Part shown: one piece after another, positions 59,501 through 62,264 of the stretch
Numbering within the stretch: position 1 is the first letter of the stretch
Layout: each line of letters starts with the position of its first letter
Assembly: GCA_933228675.1 (NCBI GenBank)
Contig: OW121744.1
Location: 57,617,775 to 57,681,774 of the forward strand
Origin: Stomorhina lunata
Lineage: Eukaryota; Arthropoda; Insecta; Diptera; Rhiniidae
DNA length: 64,000 nucleotides
Direction: 5' to 3'
Notes under the pieces: generated by a model
Database searches by the model: none
Told to the model about the DNA's origin: nothing
Seen by the model: the letters and a program-made list of their open reading frames with translations, nothing else
Position numbers and translations under genes: made by a program

Positions 59501-61756
59501 ACTAGAACTGAACTAGAACTGAACTAGAACTGAACTAGAACTGAACTAGAACTGAACTAGAACTGAACTAGAACTGAACTAGAACTGAACTAGAACTGAA
59601 CTAGAACTGAACTAGAACTGAACTAGAACTGAACTAGAACTGAACTAGAACTGAACTAGAACTGAACTAGAACTGAACTAGAACTGAACTAGAACTGAAC
59701 TAGAACTGAACTAGAACTGAACTAGAACTGAACTAGAACTGAACTAGAACTGAACTAGAACTGAACTAGAACTGAACTAGAACTGAACTAGAACTGAACT
59801 AGAACTGAACTAGAACTGAACTAGAACTGAACTAGAACTGAACTAGAACTGAACTAGAACTGAACTAGAACTGAACTAGAACTGAACTAGAACTGAACTA
59901 GAACTGAACTAGAACTGAACTAGAACTGAACTAGAACTGAACTAGAACTGAACTAGAACTGAACTAGAACTGAACTAGAACTGAACTAGAACTGAACTAG
60001 AACTGAACTAGAACTGAACTAGAACTGAACTAGAACTGAACTAGAACTGAACTAGAACTGAACTAGAACTGAACTAGAACTGAACTAGAACTGAACTAGA
60101 ACTGAACTAGAACTGAACTAGAACTGAACTAGAACTGAACTAGAACTGAACTAGAACTGAACTAGAACTGAACTAGAACTGAACTAGAACTGAACTAGAA
60201 CTGAACTAGAACTGAACTAGAACTGAACTAGAACTGAACTAGAACTGAACTAGAACTGAACTAGAACTGAACTAGAACTGAACTAGAACTGAACTAGAAC
60301 TGAACTAGAACTGAACTAGAACTGAACTAGAACTGAACTAGAACTGAACTAGAACTGAACTAGAACTGAACTAGAACTGAACTAGAACTGAACTAGAACT
60401 GAACTAGAACTAGAACTGAACTAGAACTGAACTAGAACTGAACTAGAACTGAACTAGAACTGAACTAGAACTGAACTAGAACTGAACTAGAACTGAACTA
60501 GAACTGAACTAGAACTAGAACTGAACTAGAACTGAACTAGAACTGAACTAGAACTGAACTAGAACTGAACTAGAACTGAACTAGAACTGAACTAGAACTG
60601 AACTAGAACTGAACTAGAACTGAACTAGAACTGAACTAGAACTGAACTAGAACTGAACTAGAACTGAACTAGAACTGAACTAGAACTGAACTAGAACTGA
60701 ACTAGAACTGAACTAGAACTGAACTAGAACTGAACTAGAACTGAACTAGAACTGAACTAGAACTGAACTAGAACTGAACTAGAACTGAACTAGAACTGAA
60801 CTAGAACTGAACTAGAACTGAACTAGAACTGAACTAGAACTGAACTAGAACTGAACTAGAACTGAACTAGAACTGAACTAGAACTGAACTAGAACTGAAC
60901 TAGAACTGAACTAGAACTGAACTAGAACTGAACTAGAACTGAACTAGAACTGAACTAGAACTGAACTAGAACTGAACTAGAACTGAACTAGAACTGAACT
61001 AGAACTGAACTAGAACTGAACTAGAACTGAACTAGAACTGAACTAGAACTGAACTAGAACTGAACTAGAACTGAACTAGAACTGAACTAGAACTGAACTA
61101 GAACTGAACTAGAACTGAACTAGAACTGAACTAGAACTAAACTAGAACTGAACTAGAACTGAACTAGAACTGAACTAGAACTGAACTAGAACTGAACTAG
61201 AACTGAACTAGAACTGAACTAGAACTGAACTAGCATTTTATTGGCATTTATTTTACTTTCGAGCCACTGTGCGGCATTTAGTAAATTTTTCAAATAAGTT
61301 TCTATGTTCTTCTACTTCAAGAATTTTCTTGTTAGTCGTCATTTTGTTAGTTTAATTCTTAGTTACCTGATGTTGTTCTTCCAATGTTTTCATTTTGGCG
61401 GCCATTGCCAATATTTCCTGATCCCTCCTCTGTATTTCAAGACGGAATTCGTCCAACTTTTTATTATTTTTTTGGAGTGATTAAATTAGAAAAATTTGGA
61501 AAAATATTTTTGATTAATTTTTGTTTAATTCTGTTTAAGTGTAAGTAATTTAAGGTGTAAATTAGATTGAATGAATTGAGTTCGAAATAAATTTGTTAGT
61601 AATGCAGAATGAGTTAATTTACTTTTTTATGACTTTTTATGTCTTACGATAATGAAACATGTTCGAGATGTTCTTTTTTATATTTTTCAGTCAGTATTTG
61701 AGATTTCAGAAAAATGTAGGTCCGTTTTTTTACCTTCTTTTGGGCTGTGCTGTTAG
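6274..61756 (-). CDS. brp: bruchpilot (ELKS/CAST/ERC family) partial gene, 13 exons
   Basis: Bruchpilot is the coiled-coil scaffold of the presynaptic T-bar in flies. It clusters calcium channels and tethers synaptic vesicles. Joined exons, high to low coordinate: 61756-61734, 61456-61367, 51558-51313, 50923-50369, 33675-33559, 13576-13394, 13330-13010, 9643-9455, 9209-7494, 7432-7190, 7124-6703, 6601-6467, 6337-6274. All have AG acceptors and GT donors, and the frame stays open for 4,304 nt. Introns from exon 2 to exon 11 are phase 0, so most exons are multiples of three. The first four exons match the ERC/CAST-like half (DYQRHIAVLKESL type motifs); the rest is the fly-specific glutamine-rich coiled-coil half. 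The N-terminal part lies beyond 64000. The final short exon, which in Drosophila encodes a tail ending FLKSFF, was not found and probably lies before position 1. Identity rests on recognition of the protein; exon borders are inferred by eye. Confidence 0.95.
6467..6601 (-). CDS. brp: brp exon (C-terminal rod)
   Basis: Encodes CIKELQNTKEEHKKATAETE through KTIMDLQ plus two bases (CA). Acceptor TTTACAG, donor CA/GTATGT. The split codons on both sides restore A-C and Q-A junctions. Confidence 0.94.
6703..7124 (-). CDS. brp: brp exon, Q-rich coiled coil (140 codons plus 2 nt)
   Basis: Begins VANQEQAKQLQAAQQQ after an AAG acceptor and runs to LMETQRQLEA. It ends inside a codon (GC), completed by the T at the start of the next exon. 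Contains the QIDNQAKAVESERKI segment of the C-terminal rod. Donor GC/GTAAGT is strong. Confidence 0.95.
7190..7432 (-). CDS. brp: brp exon with polyglutamine tract
   Basis: 81 codons, from MMDQHIKEQHAQMQKMQQQ to VEELQKSQ. Residues 18-34 are almost pure glutamine, with mixed CAA/CAG codons, followed by APANTQ and more coiled coil. Acceptor TTTCCAG, donor CAG/GTATGA, phase 0. The Q-run length is likely polymorphic. Confidence 0.95.
7494..9209 (-). CDS. brp: brp large exon (572 codons)
   Basis: The main coiled-coil exon, from MERDDAVTEVEILKEKLDKA to AAQEMHKRIQ. The leading ATG is an internal methionine, because the exon opens right after an AG acceptor (TTAATAG/ATG). It is almost entirely heptad-patterned, with short Ala/Pro/Gly breaks around residues 305-325, 412-420 and 490-540 of the exon. 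Donor CAG/GTAAGA. Antisense frames across it are open because of biased Glu/Lys/Leu codons and are not genes. Confidence 0.97.
9455..9643 (-). CDS. brp: brp exon (63 codons)
   Basis: Encodes IQLARVQKERDQFSDELETL through SHAIQQKLQ, phase 0. Acceptor AATGTAG, donor CAG/GTAATT. It continues the coiled coil between the KVQ exon and the large exon that starts MERDDAV. It lacks an internal stop but has no long ATG-started frame. Confidence 0.93.
10079..10246 (-). pseudogene. Tc1-like transposase C-terminal remnant
   Basis: The minus strand reads D-stop-PPQ-stop-PDLNPMADLCGVLKRGV then NLDELRADAVEAYNA. The WPPQSPDLNPxxxLWxxLKRxV block is the hallmark C-terminus of Tc1 transposases. Two stops replace Trp and Ser codons. 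A shorter copy of the tail (DKLRADVLEAY) is at about 11564-11614 on the plus strand in the other arm. Confidence 0.85.
10315..11555 (+). pseudogene. Non-LTR retrotransposon RT fragment (Jockey/CR1-like), copy 1
   Basis: Reverse-transcriptase pieces in several frames: LADLNINKSPGPDGIPVLVL, then NDRQYGFRRGRSTGG, FDKAFDRVRHGALLSKL, FISSFLRDRTIRV and INSGVTQD. The YADD block is missing. The C-terminal tail ending YPPSHNLFSP is present. Frameshifts and deletions break it throughout. It lies between the arms of the Tc1-like element. A longer relative is at 28640-29850. Confidence 0.88.
11775..12634. mobile_element. Nonautonomous hAT-like element with 8-bp target duplication
   Basis: Ends CAGGGTAAG...CTTACCCTG, flanked on both sides by GTCTAAAA (11767-11774 and 12635-12642). 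Removing it restores the match between the arms of the surrounding Tc1-like element, an internal control for insertion. 860 bp, no transposase. An 8-bp duplication and CAGGG ends fit the hAT superfamily. Confidence 0.85.
13010..13330 (-). CDS. brp: brp exon (107 codons)
   Basis: Encodes AFSEVDKMKEEMERTQATLG through DRIREKLEKVQ, uninterrupted heptad repeats, phase 0. Acceptor TTTCTAG/GCC and donor CAG/GTAAGC are both strong. Separated from the previous exon by only 63 bp, the shortest intron seen. Confidence 0.95.
13394..13576 (-). CDS. brp: brp exon (61 codons)
   Basis: Encodes SDAERAREEAAALQEKLEKS through GGISRIHADRDR with no interruption, phase 0. Acceptor TTTACAG; donor AGG/GTAGGA. A one-base-earlier GT-like choice (AG/GGTAGG) would break the frame to AFSEVDK of the next exon, so the donor after AGG was chosen. 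Confidence 0.92.
13577..14270. other. brp intron DNA, nothing recognised
   Basis: AT-rich with short frames only; no repeat partner noticed. Confidence 0.55.
15054..15480. repeat. CAATTGAAATTGAGAA minisatellite, second locus
   Basis: Begins CTACACCATTTTCAATTG, as at 5681, and repeats the same 21-23 bp unit with many variants. The mirrored right end (AAAATGGTGTAG) seen at 6062 is absent here, so this copy is truncated. Confidence 0.8.
15725..16600. repeat. Degenerate tandem repeat, units near 150 bp
   Basis: Blocks containing GTACCCCAAAGAGTCGA and AATTCTGTTGAGAATTGC recur from about 15735 through 16590 with indels. Divergence is high, so the array is old. Confidence 0.65.
16706..17450. other. 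brp intron DNA, nothing recognised
   Basis: AT-rich, with a few short frames and no family resemblance. Confidence 0.5.
17560..19620 (+). pseudogene. I/R1-like LINE remnant: RT, RNase H and C-terminal parts
   Basis: About 17575-17715 reads RGIPKGDVLSPLL-stop-NLAL...FKTIAFADNVAVAI, an RT catalytic block with FADD changed to FADN. About 18650-18840 resembles an RNase H start (CSIIQAEISAIYRANKWL). About 19200-19260 carries the ILIGHCI motif of such C-termini. 18120-18330 and 18420-18620 look duplicated (NIDYCIPTPFFD). Full of stops and shifts. The probable 3' end is near 19620. Confidence 0.78.
19884..20045. repeat. 81-bp tandem duplication
   Basis: GAAAAACTGTCGACTG starts at 19884 and again at 19965, and both copies run on through CATTTGCAGTTCTAAATTG with one noticed difference. 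Noncoding. Confidence 0.9.
20293..20980. repeat. Tandem duplication of about 328-360 bp
   Basis: AATGCCGCTTTAGGTTTT starts at 20293 and at 20621. Both copies continue through TGTGGCGGTCTCTTAATTAG. The second copy is longer by small insertions. Noncoding. Confidence 0.9.
20998..21729. mobile_element. Deleted mariner-type element with terminal inverted repeats
   Basis: Left TTATCCATTTCGTGGTTTCAAAAGT matches the complement of the right end (TTACCCATTTTGCGG then TTTCAAAAGT), with a transposase remnant between. About half the usual length of such elements. Confidence 0.78.
21090..21650 (+). pseudogene. Insect mariner-type transposase, internally deleted
   Basis: N-terminal helix-turn-helix region: MDRLSITQRIKIIKTYYKNG then ATYRALRGDYGLHN. 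After a frameshift: IVKKFEETGAV, AEDPNVSILRRSEELGLSYG. The catalytic middle is missing. The C-terminal part survives as GDINWP and the end of the frame (INAC...GGHLNDVVFH-like). Domain order fits the common insect transposases with a DUF4817-type N-terminus. Dead copy. Confidence 0.85.
21730..22107. other. brp intron DNA, nothing recognised
   Basis: No coding or repeat signal identified. Confidence 0.5.
22116..23408. mobile_element. Nonautonomous hAT-like element with 8-bp target duplication
   Basis: Left end CAGGGTTGCCAGATACTTTT, right-end complement CAGGGCTGTCAGATTTTTGG. Flanked by CCTGCCTA at 22108-22115 and 23409-23416. Subterminal regions are rich in CCCCAAA. 1,293 bp with no transposase frame. 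Contains a smaller inverted-repeat element at 22287-22606. Confidence 0.87.
22287..22606. mobile_element. MITE (GGCCAAATTAC...GATCGAAA ends)
   Basis: About 34-bp inverted ends: GGGGCCAAATTACCGCATTC then GATATCGATCGAAA on the left, mirrored on the right with two differences. 320 bp, noncoding. A lone related end is at 46320-46350. Confidence 0.82.
24699..26074. mobile_element. Inverted-repeat element with iterated GCAAAACTCGTTCGTTCC motif
   Basis: Left GGGTGTGAGTTCCAAAACTC and right complement GGGGTGAGAAGCAAAACTCG, both followed by GCTCGTTCC. The motif GCAAAACTCGTTCGTTCC or a close form recurs near 24850, 24922, 25802 and 25861. Flanks ACAATTGT (24691-24698) and TCAATTGT (26075-26082) look like an 8-bp target duplication with one change. 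Noncoding; probably hAT-like. Confidence 0.65.
24985..25383. mobile_element. Short Helentron/DINE-like repeat nested inside 24699-26074
   Basis: Runs from TTTTATACCATAGG to a 3' imperfect hairpin (AGTCGG-GCTTGA-CCAACT) followed by TTCTTACTTGTTTT. Same family as the fragment at 1031-1560. Noncoding. Confidence 0.72.
26873..27685. other. AT-rich brp intron DNA, nothing recognised
   Basis: Long homopolymer-rich stretches. No gene, RNA or repeat boundary could be supported. Confidence 0.5.
27690..28030 (+). pseudogene. LINE RNase H and C-terminal remnant
   Basis: Plus-strand reading around 27698 gives WLPEHRDISGNCRADEFSKT, the WVPGHxxIxGNExADELAR block of LINE RNase H domains. About 27935-27985 gives MTGHCLI and HSDRL, the post-RNase H motif. 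Frameshifted and short. Confidence 0.75.
28070..28405 (+). pseudogene. Non-LTR retrotransposon C-terminal tail fragment
   Basis: Open for about 110 codons: RKWRWIGHILRRLN, IARQALRWNPQGSGRR, APARTWRRSIDAEL, and a final VEELCSTGSQG. This WIGHxLRR...LxWNPxGxRxxGxPxxTWRR pattern is the conserved C-terminus of several insect and vertebrate LINE ORFs. The upstream RT is absent, so it is a 5'-truncated insertion. Confidence 0.8.
28640..29850 (+). pseudogene. Non-LTR retrotransposon RT fragment (Jockey/CR1-like), copy 2
   Basis: Reads LDIAKAFDRVWHGALLSKL, FGVGNNFSRFILSFLRDRTI, INSGVPQGSVLSPILFLIY and SFADDSN (catalytic FADD present), then a shift into SEWGRKTKCC...LGMRIQCDVRWTNHIFQVSK and a tail ending YPPSHNLFS. 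Same family as 10315-11555 but better preserved. The 3' tail is A-rich near 29850. Two or three frameshifts; 5' truncated. Confidence 0.9.
30055..31025. mobile_element. Inverted-repeat element (CTAGGGCGTCTCGA ends)
   Basis: Left CTAGGGCGTCTCGA, then TCGCACATTGGGGTCGCC and the TATCTTCGGCATTTACAGTC region, is mirrored at 30895-31022. A third partial copy of the inner arm is at 30605-30670. Noncoding; target duplication not resolved. Confidence 0.75.
31224..32231. mobile_element. Nonautonomous hAT-like element with 8-bp target duplication
   Basis: Ends CAGCGTTACCG...CGGTAACGCTG, flanked exactly by CTGATGAT (31216-31223 and 32232-32239). Subterminal GCGACTTTTT motifs near both ends. 1,008 bp with no transposase. 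Confidence 0.86.
32240..33558. other. AT-rich brp intron DNA, nothing recognised
   Basis: Short frames only. The exon at 33559 is the only supported feature nearby. Confidence 0.5.
33559..33675 (-). CDS. brp: brp exon (39 codons)
   Basis: Encodes TTFGRTTLTTSQELDRAQER through AELRVTQ, phase 0, acceptor AAATAG, donor CAG/GTACCC. It has no in-frame ATG, so it is invisible to start-based ORF calling. It joins ERSQ of the preceding exon to SDAERAR of the next, the order known in Drosophila. It stands alone between introns of 16.7 and 20 kb. Confidence 0.92.
33676..35080. other. AT-rich brp intron DNA, nothing recognised
   Basis: No coding, RNA or clear repeat signal. Some stretches are near-homopolymeric. 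Confidence 0.5.
35081..35821. mobile_element. MITE with iterated GTAGATAGCACT motif, copy 2
   Basis: Same inverted ends as 2036-2748 (ATATCGAGGGTTTATATTC and the mirrored ATATCGACGC form) and similar internal sequence along its length, including the GTAGATAGCA motifs. 741 bp, noncoding. Confidence 0.85.
36320..37580. mobile_element. hAT-like nonautonomous element (TAGGGTNTT ends)
   Basis: Ends TAGGGTTTTTACTCGAG and complement TAGGGTGTTCATTTTACTCG. Flanked by ACTGCTCT and ACTGATCT, 8 bp with one mismatch. Inside are ACTCGAGTAA palindromes near both ends and a degenerate tandem stretch (CTACTATAGTTCAGTTGAAG, about 36600-37170). Confidence 0.72.
37607..38345. mobile_element. Foldback element with long inverted arms
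   Basis: Left arm from ATAAAACTATGTGGACTACA is mirrored by 38080-38345, arms about 260-370 bp. Part of the left arm (from TATGGGCGTGGCAAAT at about 37693) is duplicated at about 37861, period 168. Noncoding. Confidence 0.82.
38690..40100. repeat. 282-bp tandem array, five units
   Basis: AAGGATTTCCTGTATAAAAC occurs at 38760, 39043, 39325, 39607 and 39889, spacing 283, 282, 282, 282. Each unit is itself built of shorter palindromic pieces (TTTCGATATCGAAAG, CTTTCCTATAGAAAG). Units differ by a few percent; the last has more changes. Confidence 0.93.
40371..42131. other. brp intron DNA, nothing recognised
   Basis: Noncoding, with short frames only. Confidence 0.5.
42132..42282 (-). mobile_element. 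tRNA-like SINE, copy 2 (degraded)
   Basis: The minus strand has a head similar to the copy at 48161-48318 (TAGTCTTCCGCCTAGCATAT, AGAGGTCCCAA) and the same body (CTCATAACTCAGCTA..CCACT, ATTGAGTA). The B-box is altered to TTTTGATC, so it is likely transcriptionally dead. Confidence 0.75.
42531..42868. repeat. 85-bp tandem repeat, four units
   Basis: TTACAAATCGTGT starts at 42531, 42616, 42701 and 42786, exactly 85 bp apart. Units 1 and 3 read GTGTAAAAAAC and units 2 and 4 read GTGTTAAAAAC, a dimer pattern of 170 bp. Noncoding. Confidence 0.95.
43056..44548. mobile_element. Helitron/Helentron-like nonautonomous element, copy C (inverted to B)
   Basis: Reverse complement of 3399-4938 over its whole length: the AGTACCTGGTAGACC edge and CCGAGCCTTGCTCGG hairpin on the left, 132-bp tandem units (about 43240-43860), the TA microsatellite (44477-44514) and the AAGAATATAAGATT edge on the right. 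Noncoding. Confidence 0.7.
44859..45211. mobile_element. MITE (CAGGCATGTCAC ends)
   Basis: Left CAGGCATGTCAC then ATTCCGTTCGGAATTG; right complement CAGCCATGTCAC then AATTCCGTTCGGAAGTG. 353 bp, rich in GGAATT/AATTCC palindromes, noncoding. Flanks share only TAT, so the target duplication is uncertain. Confidence 0.75.
45212..46319. other. AT-rich brp intron DNA
   Basis: Contains a short inverted repeat at about 45480-45545 (TTTTGTAAAAACTTGT and its mirror). Otherwise nothing recognised. Confidence 0.5.
46320..46350. repeat. Lone MITE end, related to 22287-22606
   Basis: GGGGCCAAATTGTGGCATTT then GATAT resembles the left end of the 320-bp MITE. No matching opposite end was found nearby. Confidence 0.55.
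46621..47918. mobile_element. Tc1/mariner-superfamily element, DD37E type, nearly intact
   Basis: 1,298 bp flanked by TA (46619-46620, 47919-47920). Ends AAGAGTGCTCTAAATAAA and complement AAGAGTGTTCTAAAAAAA. A single transposase reading frame with two frameshifts fills most of the element. Length and TA target are typical of the superfamily. Confidence 0.9.
46752..47764 (-). pseudogene. DD37E Tc1/mariner-type transposase with two frameshifts
   Basis: About 338 codons from MDCEKKVRENIIKTFQ to NFAKPEY. The N-terminus has paired helix-turn-helix DNA-binding regions (FKKIAKNLKVDPRTVSNAIR) and a GSGRKKG linker. Catalytic blocks are MDDETYV, WPDLASCHY and PELRPVERYW. From the D of PDL to the E of PVE there are 37 residues, the DD37E signature known from mosquito ITm-type transposases. 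The frame shifts once in the T8 run at 47347-47354 and once in the A8 run at 47051-47058 (plus-strand letters). Each is explained by one extra base. No other stop was noticed, so the copy is young or the indels are sequencing errors. Confidence 0.88.
48161..48318 (-). mobile_element. tRNA-derived SINE, copy 1
   Basis: The minus strand begins GAGCCGCCG. A pol III A-box-like TGGTATAGCAGG lies at head positions 10-21 and a B-box GTTCGATCC at 54-62, the spacing of a tRNA. CTAGCAT in between resembles the tRNA-Ala(AGC) anticodon loop. The acceptor and anticodon stems do not pair, so this is not a working tRNA. The body (CTCATAACTCAGCTAGCCAC, TTATTGAGTACTAG) is shared with 42132-42282. Confidence 0.8.
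48400..50368. other. AT-rich brp intron with simple repeats
   Basis: Holds a run of about 15 G at 49606-49620 and AGT/AGTAAT trinucleotide repeats at about 49916-49967. No gene or mobile element recognised. Confidence 0.6.
50369..50923 (-). CDS. brp: brp exon with internal 22-residue duplication
   Basis: 185 codons from IENLEDLLKEKDNQVD to KHDLERSQ, phase 0 at both ends, donor CAG/GTACTC. The protein is continuous charged coiled coil. A 22-residue block (SNADWETTKQRIARLELENERL) occurs twice in direct succession from an exact 66-bp tandem duplication; from memory the Drosophila protein has it once. The duplication keeps the frame. Confidence 0.93.
50392..50523 (-). repeat. brp: Exact 66-bp tandem duplication inside brp exon
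   Basis: Copies 50392-50457 and 50458-50523 show no difference by eye. The next bases diverge (TGA versus TGC on the plus strand), which fixes the repeat length at 66. It inserts 22 residues into a coiled coil. The lack of any silent difference means it is recent, homogenised, or an assembly duplication. Confidence 0.93.
51313..51558 (-). CDS. brp: brp exon, CAST-homology coiled coil
   Basis: 82 codons beginning DYQRHIAVLKESLCAKEEHY, the most conserved stretch of the ELKS/CAST/ERC family, and ending KICVLQRK. The heptad-rich Glu/Lys/Leu pattern predicts coiled coil. The acceptor (CGTTTAG/GAC) lies 79 nt from the edge of the 11-bp satellite. The donor is AAG/GTGGTG, weaker than the GTAAGT-type donors of the other exons; reading through it adds a few residues and a stop. 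Confidence 0.92.
51639..53519. repeat. 11-bp satellite (GAACTGAACTA)n, block 1
   Basis: About 170 tandem units, nearly identical, with rare variants such as GAACTAAAACTG near 52358-52375. In brp transcript sense the unit is TAGTTCAGTTC. The exon-side edge is degenerate (GAACCAGAACCGAACTAG). It lies 79 nt upstream of the 51558 acceptor. Confidence 0.97.
53520..53657. other. Non-satellite spacer between satellite blocks
   Basis: Starts with a T-run then GCGAAAAAAAAG, followed by 120 bp of unique AT-rich DNA with two AATAAATA motifs. A T-run placed directly against GAACT, as at the LINE poly-A edge (54423), suggests the tail of a second, very short retroposed insertion on the minus strand. This is inference. 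Confidence 0.5.
53658..54422. repeat. 11-bp satellite, block 2
   Basis: About 69 units. Begins GAACCAGAACTGAAGTAG, a degenerate edge similar to that of block 1. Contains a 6-bp slip (GAACTAGAACTAGAACTG near 53826) and ends at the 3' tail of the LINE. Confidence 0.96.
54526..54548 (-). promoter_or_regulatory. 3' UTR hairpin of the LINE
   Basis: AAGCCA-AA-TGGCTT in the element's sense strand, extendable to GC(T)...AGC with small mismatches, about 100 nt before the 3' end. LINE RTs of several clades recognise 3' UTR stem-loops; that role here is inference. Confidence 0.55.
54584..57856 (-). CDS. LINE ORF2: endonuclease and reverse transcriptase
   Basis: 1,090 residues, uninterrupted. An APE-type endonuclease occupies about residues 20-240 (MNIRSL, VETNID, IYRPPG, IGDINIDI, DHIFV, TTDHYTLF). 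Reverse transcriptase is at about 440-720: RPIAILPIIEKILEE, SQFGFQKGKN, LFIDFSKAFDTLSH, GVPQGSKLGPILY and the catalytic FAYADD near 676. The segment after about 840 is unusual: some 125 Asn/Thr/Gln-rich residues precede a conserved-looking C-terminus (VKSIYHFTLVNEFY...NIRNEINIFKRKKLLKKHF). It nicks target DNA and primes cDNA synthesis. The intact frame suggests recent activity. Confidence 0.93.
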   Translation of the reverse strand: MNQTVYNFKDINKTYLSYPISFVFMNIRSLRINFTKFLVSINEIINKLKFIILVETNIDDNENTLFNIKGFSSVFINRQGRGGGIAIYIRDSINYTEISTTASSFELLQLNVKLKSKSFSLLAIYRPPGQNVSLFVNELENILSKINKKKEIILIGDINIDISKCNKTTTTYLDMLLSNGMQCLINETTREDVNQNTATCIDHIFVKNKQTNLDQYAAIVATTTTDHYTLFYSTHQQEYTNSNVRCTQEPELKLNNKTVRKKIQETNWNQLTYQTQDINDLFNTVSNTFREIYNDSLITTKPGKKRSPNPWISEDLIRNCEYRDKLFKKWRKNKNNKFYEFEYKKYRNFLNKKIINEKNNYYRKKFSENKNDIRITWQLVNEIIGKKTNSIDDTILNNFGSNHLQNLANDFSNNIKNNINKIVHNCQIKTIENNTTTLQNSFYLSNTTEDEIYSIITSLNTNKSAGADNIRPTDIKINAIYLTKLITHIINLSLDSAIIPIALKKSIIRPIYKTGCKSDYNNYRPIAILPIIEKILEEIVVRRLTAFLEKYNIIHKSQFGFQKGKNINQLLGNFADFINTRLSKGMHCLTLFIDFSKAFDTLSHVKLLEMLERIGIRGNTLLWFKNYLACRSYQVKIKDTLSDDTTIDCGVPQGSKLGPILYIIYANELLNTLKMSNTFAYADDTAIVVSNINLQSATDTMQKELDVANRWCHDNGLIINASKTKLMHIRPRHLLQSSLKLVFHDTECLHKTANNSTINCDKCNETIEIVGLYKYLGITVDDNFKWKAHIDSLQKKLRKSAHILYHLSYCSTYTILRQVYFSLAESHIRHGISAWGNSTHCRSLQNTQNRILKILQRSSNVSDNQIFHNTLQSNNNLNTETQPLNNTHSTNLMNDSSTVNTINNTTQSLSHFSSLNRYNQQTHSYTASRNNNGDNGITTQNATATNFYTTINTTQNTIQHHQHATNNATQNIIQQNQQHIAQQRSTQKRNINISRAKALNVLDVKSIYHFTLVNEFYKDERFLNHINHIHNTRSRAQGKYKVQKFQNEYGRGTLGVTLPTVFNKIPYNIRNEINIFKRKKLLKKHFISSQ
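57924..58964 (-). CDS. LINE ORF1: PHD-like zinc finger, coiled coil, FP-like C-terminal domain
   Basis: 346 residues. Residues 1-58 have a Cys/His pattern (CKKCDTE, CHHCNSNYHFSPCC, WRCTEC) of a PHD-type zinc finger. About 100-215 is coiled coil (LCSLQADVGELKTDMRDIKA, VDQVNILAANDKKREEQINA). The C-terminus (YINDELTFYNRQLLWAAKTK, WKFVWVRDGKIFARK) resembles the C-terminal domain of baculovirus FP25-like proteins found in ORF1 of many insect LINEs. The likely role is RNA binding and RNP assembly. The start codon is the first ATG and the zinc finger begins six residues later. Intact frame. Confidence 0.9.
   Translation of the reverse strand: MSKVFCKKCDTEITTTTYVKCHHCNSNYHFSPCCSLSEFTYANMYGDKKRNWRCTECRNREKNPLSPIVPEEMNQQKNQRSSDDESVTDHNRAKIFKDSLSLNSVNSSLCSLQADVGELKTDMRDIKAKIEKIEQVANNINTSYLQIKDEIQFALNNITTSLSKLVDQVNILAANDKKREEQINAIDGRVNKIEQQMIAKNVEIKNVNNSDLTPYEVVKAVAFSMNVEIKEEDINNAYRTRRQGGKIIVEFSSLNKKRELMGKIVRHRVDAQIINNEENNIKYIYINDELTFYNRQLLWAAKTKAKEANWKFVWVRDGKIFARKIENSPLIFINNAADIELITTTN
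59236..61233. repeat. 11-bp satellite, block 3
   Basis: About 181 units on the 5' side of the LINE. Includes a GAAGTAG variant near 59261 and 6-bp slips (GAACTAGAACTAGAACTG) near 59366, 60409 and 60510. Ends abruptly at ...GAACTAG/CATTTTATTGG. Confidence 0.97.
61367..61456 (-). CDS. brp: brp exon, CAST-homology coiled coil
   Basis: Thirty codons in phase 0, reading LDEFRLEIQRRDQEILAM and ending LEEQHQ before a CAG/GTAACT donor. The acceptor has a poor polypyrimidine tract (AATAATAAAAAG). The 11-bp satellite starts only 133 bp downstream of the donor, so this exon sits at the very edge of the repeat-filled intron. Confidence 0.85.
61734..61756 (-). CDS. brp: brp micro-exon (23 nt)
   Basis: Encodes two bases of a split codon plus NSTAQKK, joining in frame to LDEFRLEIQRRDQEI of the next exon. 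Acceptor is AAAAG just above 61756; donor is AAG followed by GTAAAA. It is too short for an ORF search. It is supported by splice-site fit, frame and a plausible coiled-coil junction. An upstream exon must end with one base of the split codon; it is not in the window. Confidence 0.72.
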
Positions 61757-62264
61757 CTTTTAAATTAAAGAAAATTGAGTTTTGTTTAAACTGATTTTAA
61801 ATAAAATTTAAATAAATGCTTTGCCAAAATGCTATGATTTTTCTTATTTATTTTTTTCTTAATATCATTTTATTAATAATTTTTATTTATTTTGTAATTC
61901 TATTTTGTAATTTTTGTATTGTAATATAAAATATTTAATTATATAAATATTTGTTTGTATAACTGATAAATATATTGAAATATATAATATATCAAAAAAG
62001 AAACACAATTTAGGTAATACAATAATATCTCACATCATAAAGTGAATAATACTTAAAGAATATTTTTGTCTATTTATTAGAAACTAAACTTAGTATAAAT
62101 ATAAGTAAATATTTTTTATTAAGAATTATATTATTTATGTAATTTATTGTATAATTCCAAATAAGTTTAGGCAAATCCAAATTAGTTTCCAAGTTTGTAG
62201 AATGTTCACAATTTATGTTAGCATTTAAAATTTTCAGCCCGAATGTAATGTAATCATATTTGAA
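61757..62264. other. AT-rich brp intron DNA, nothing recognised
   Basis: No exon with Brp-like coding could be found here on the minus strand. The preceding exon is presumably beyond the satellite or outside the window. Confidence 0.5.

Noticed and set aside
51639..61233. Satellite as a coding repeat protein
   Set aside because: An 11-bp unit rotates through all frames and contains TAG/TGA, so no long frame exists on either strand.
61253..61343. Small minus-strand ORF beginning MTTNKK
   Set aside because: Fewer than 30 codons, lies in an intron, no splice context or family resemblance; could be an element remnant.
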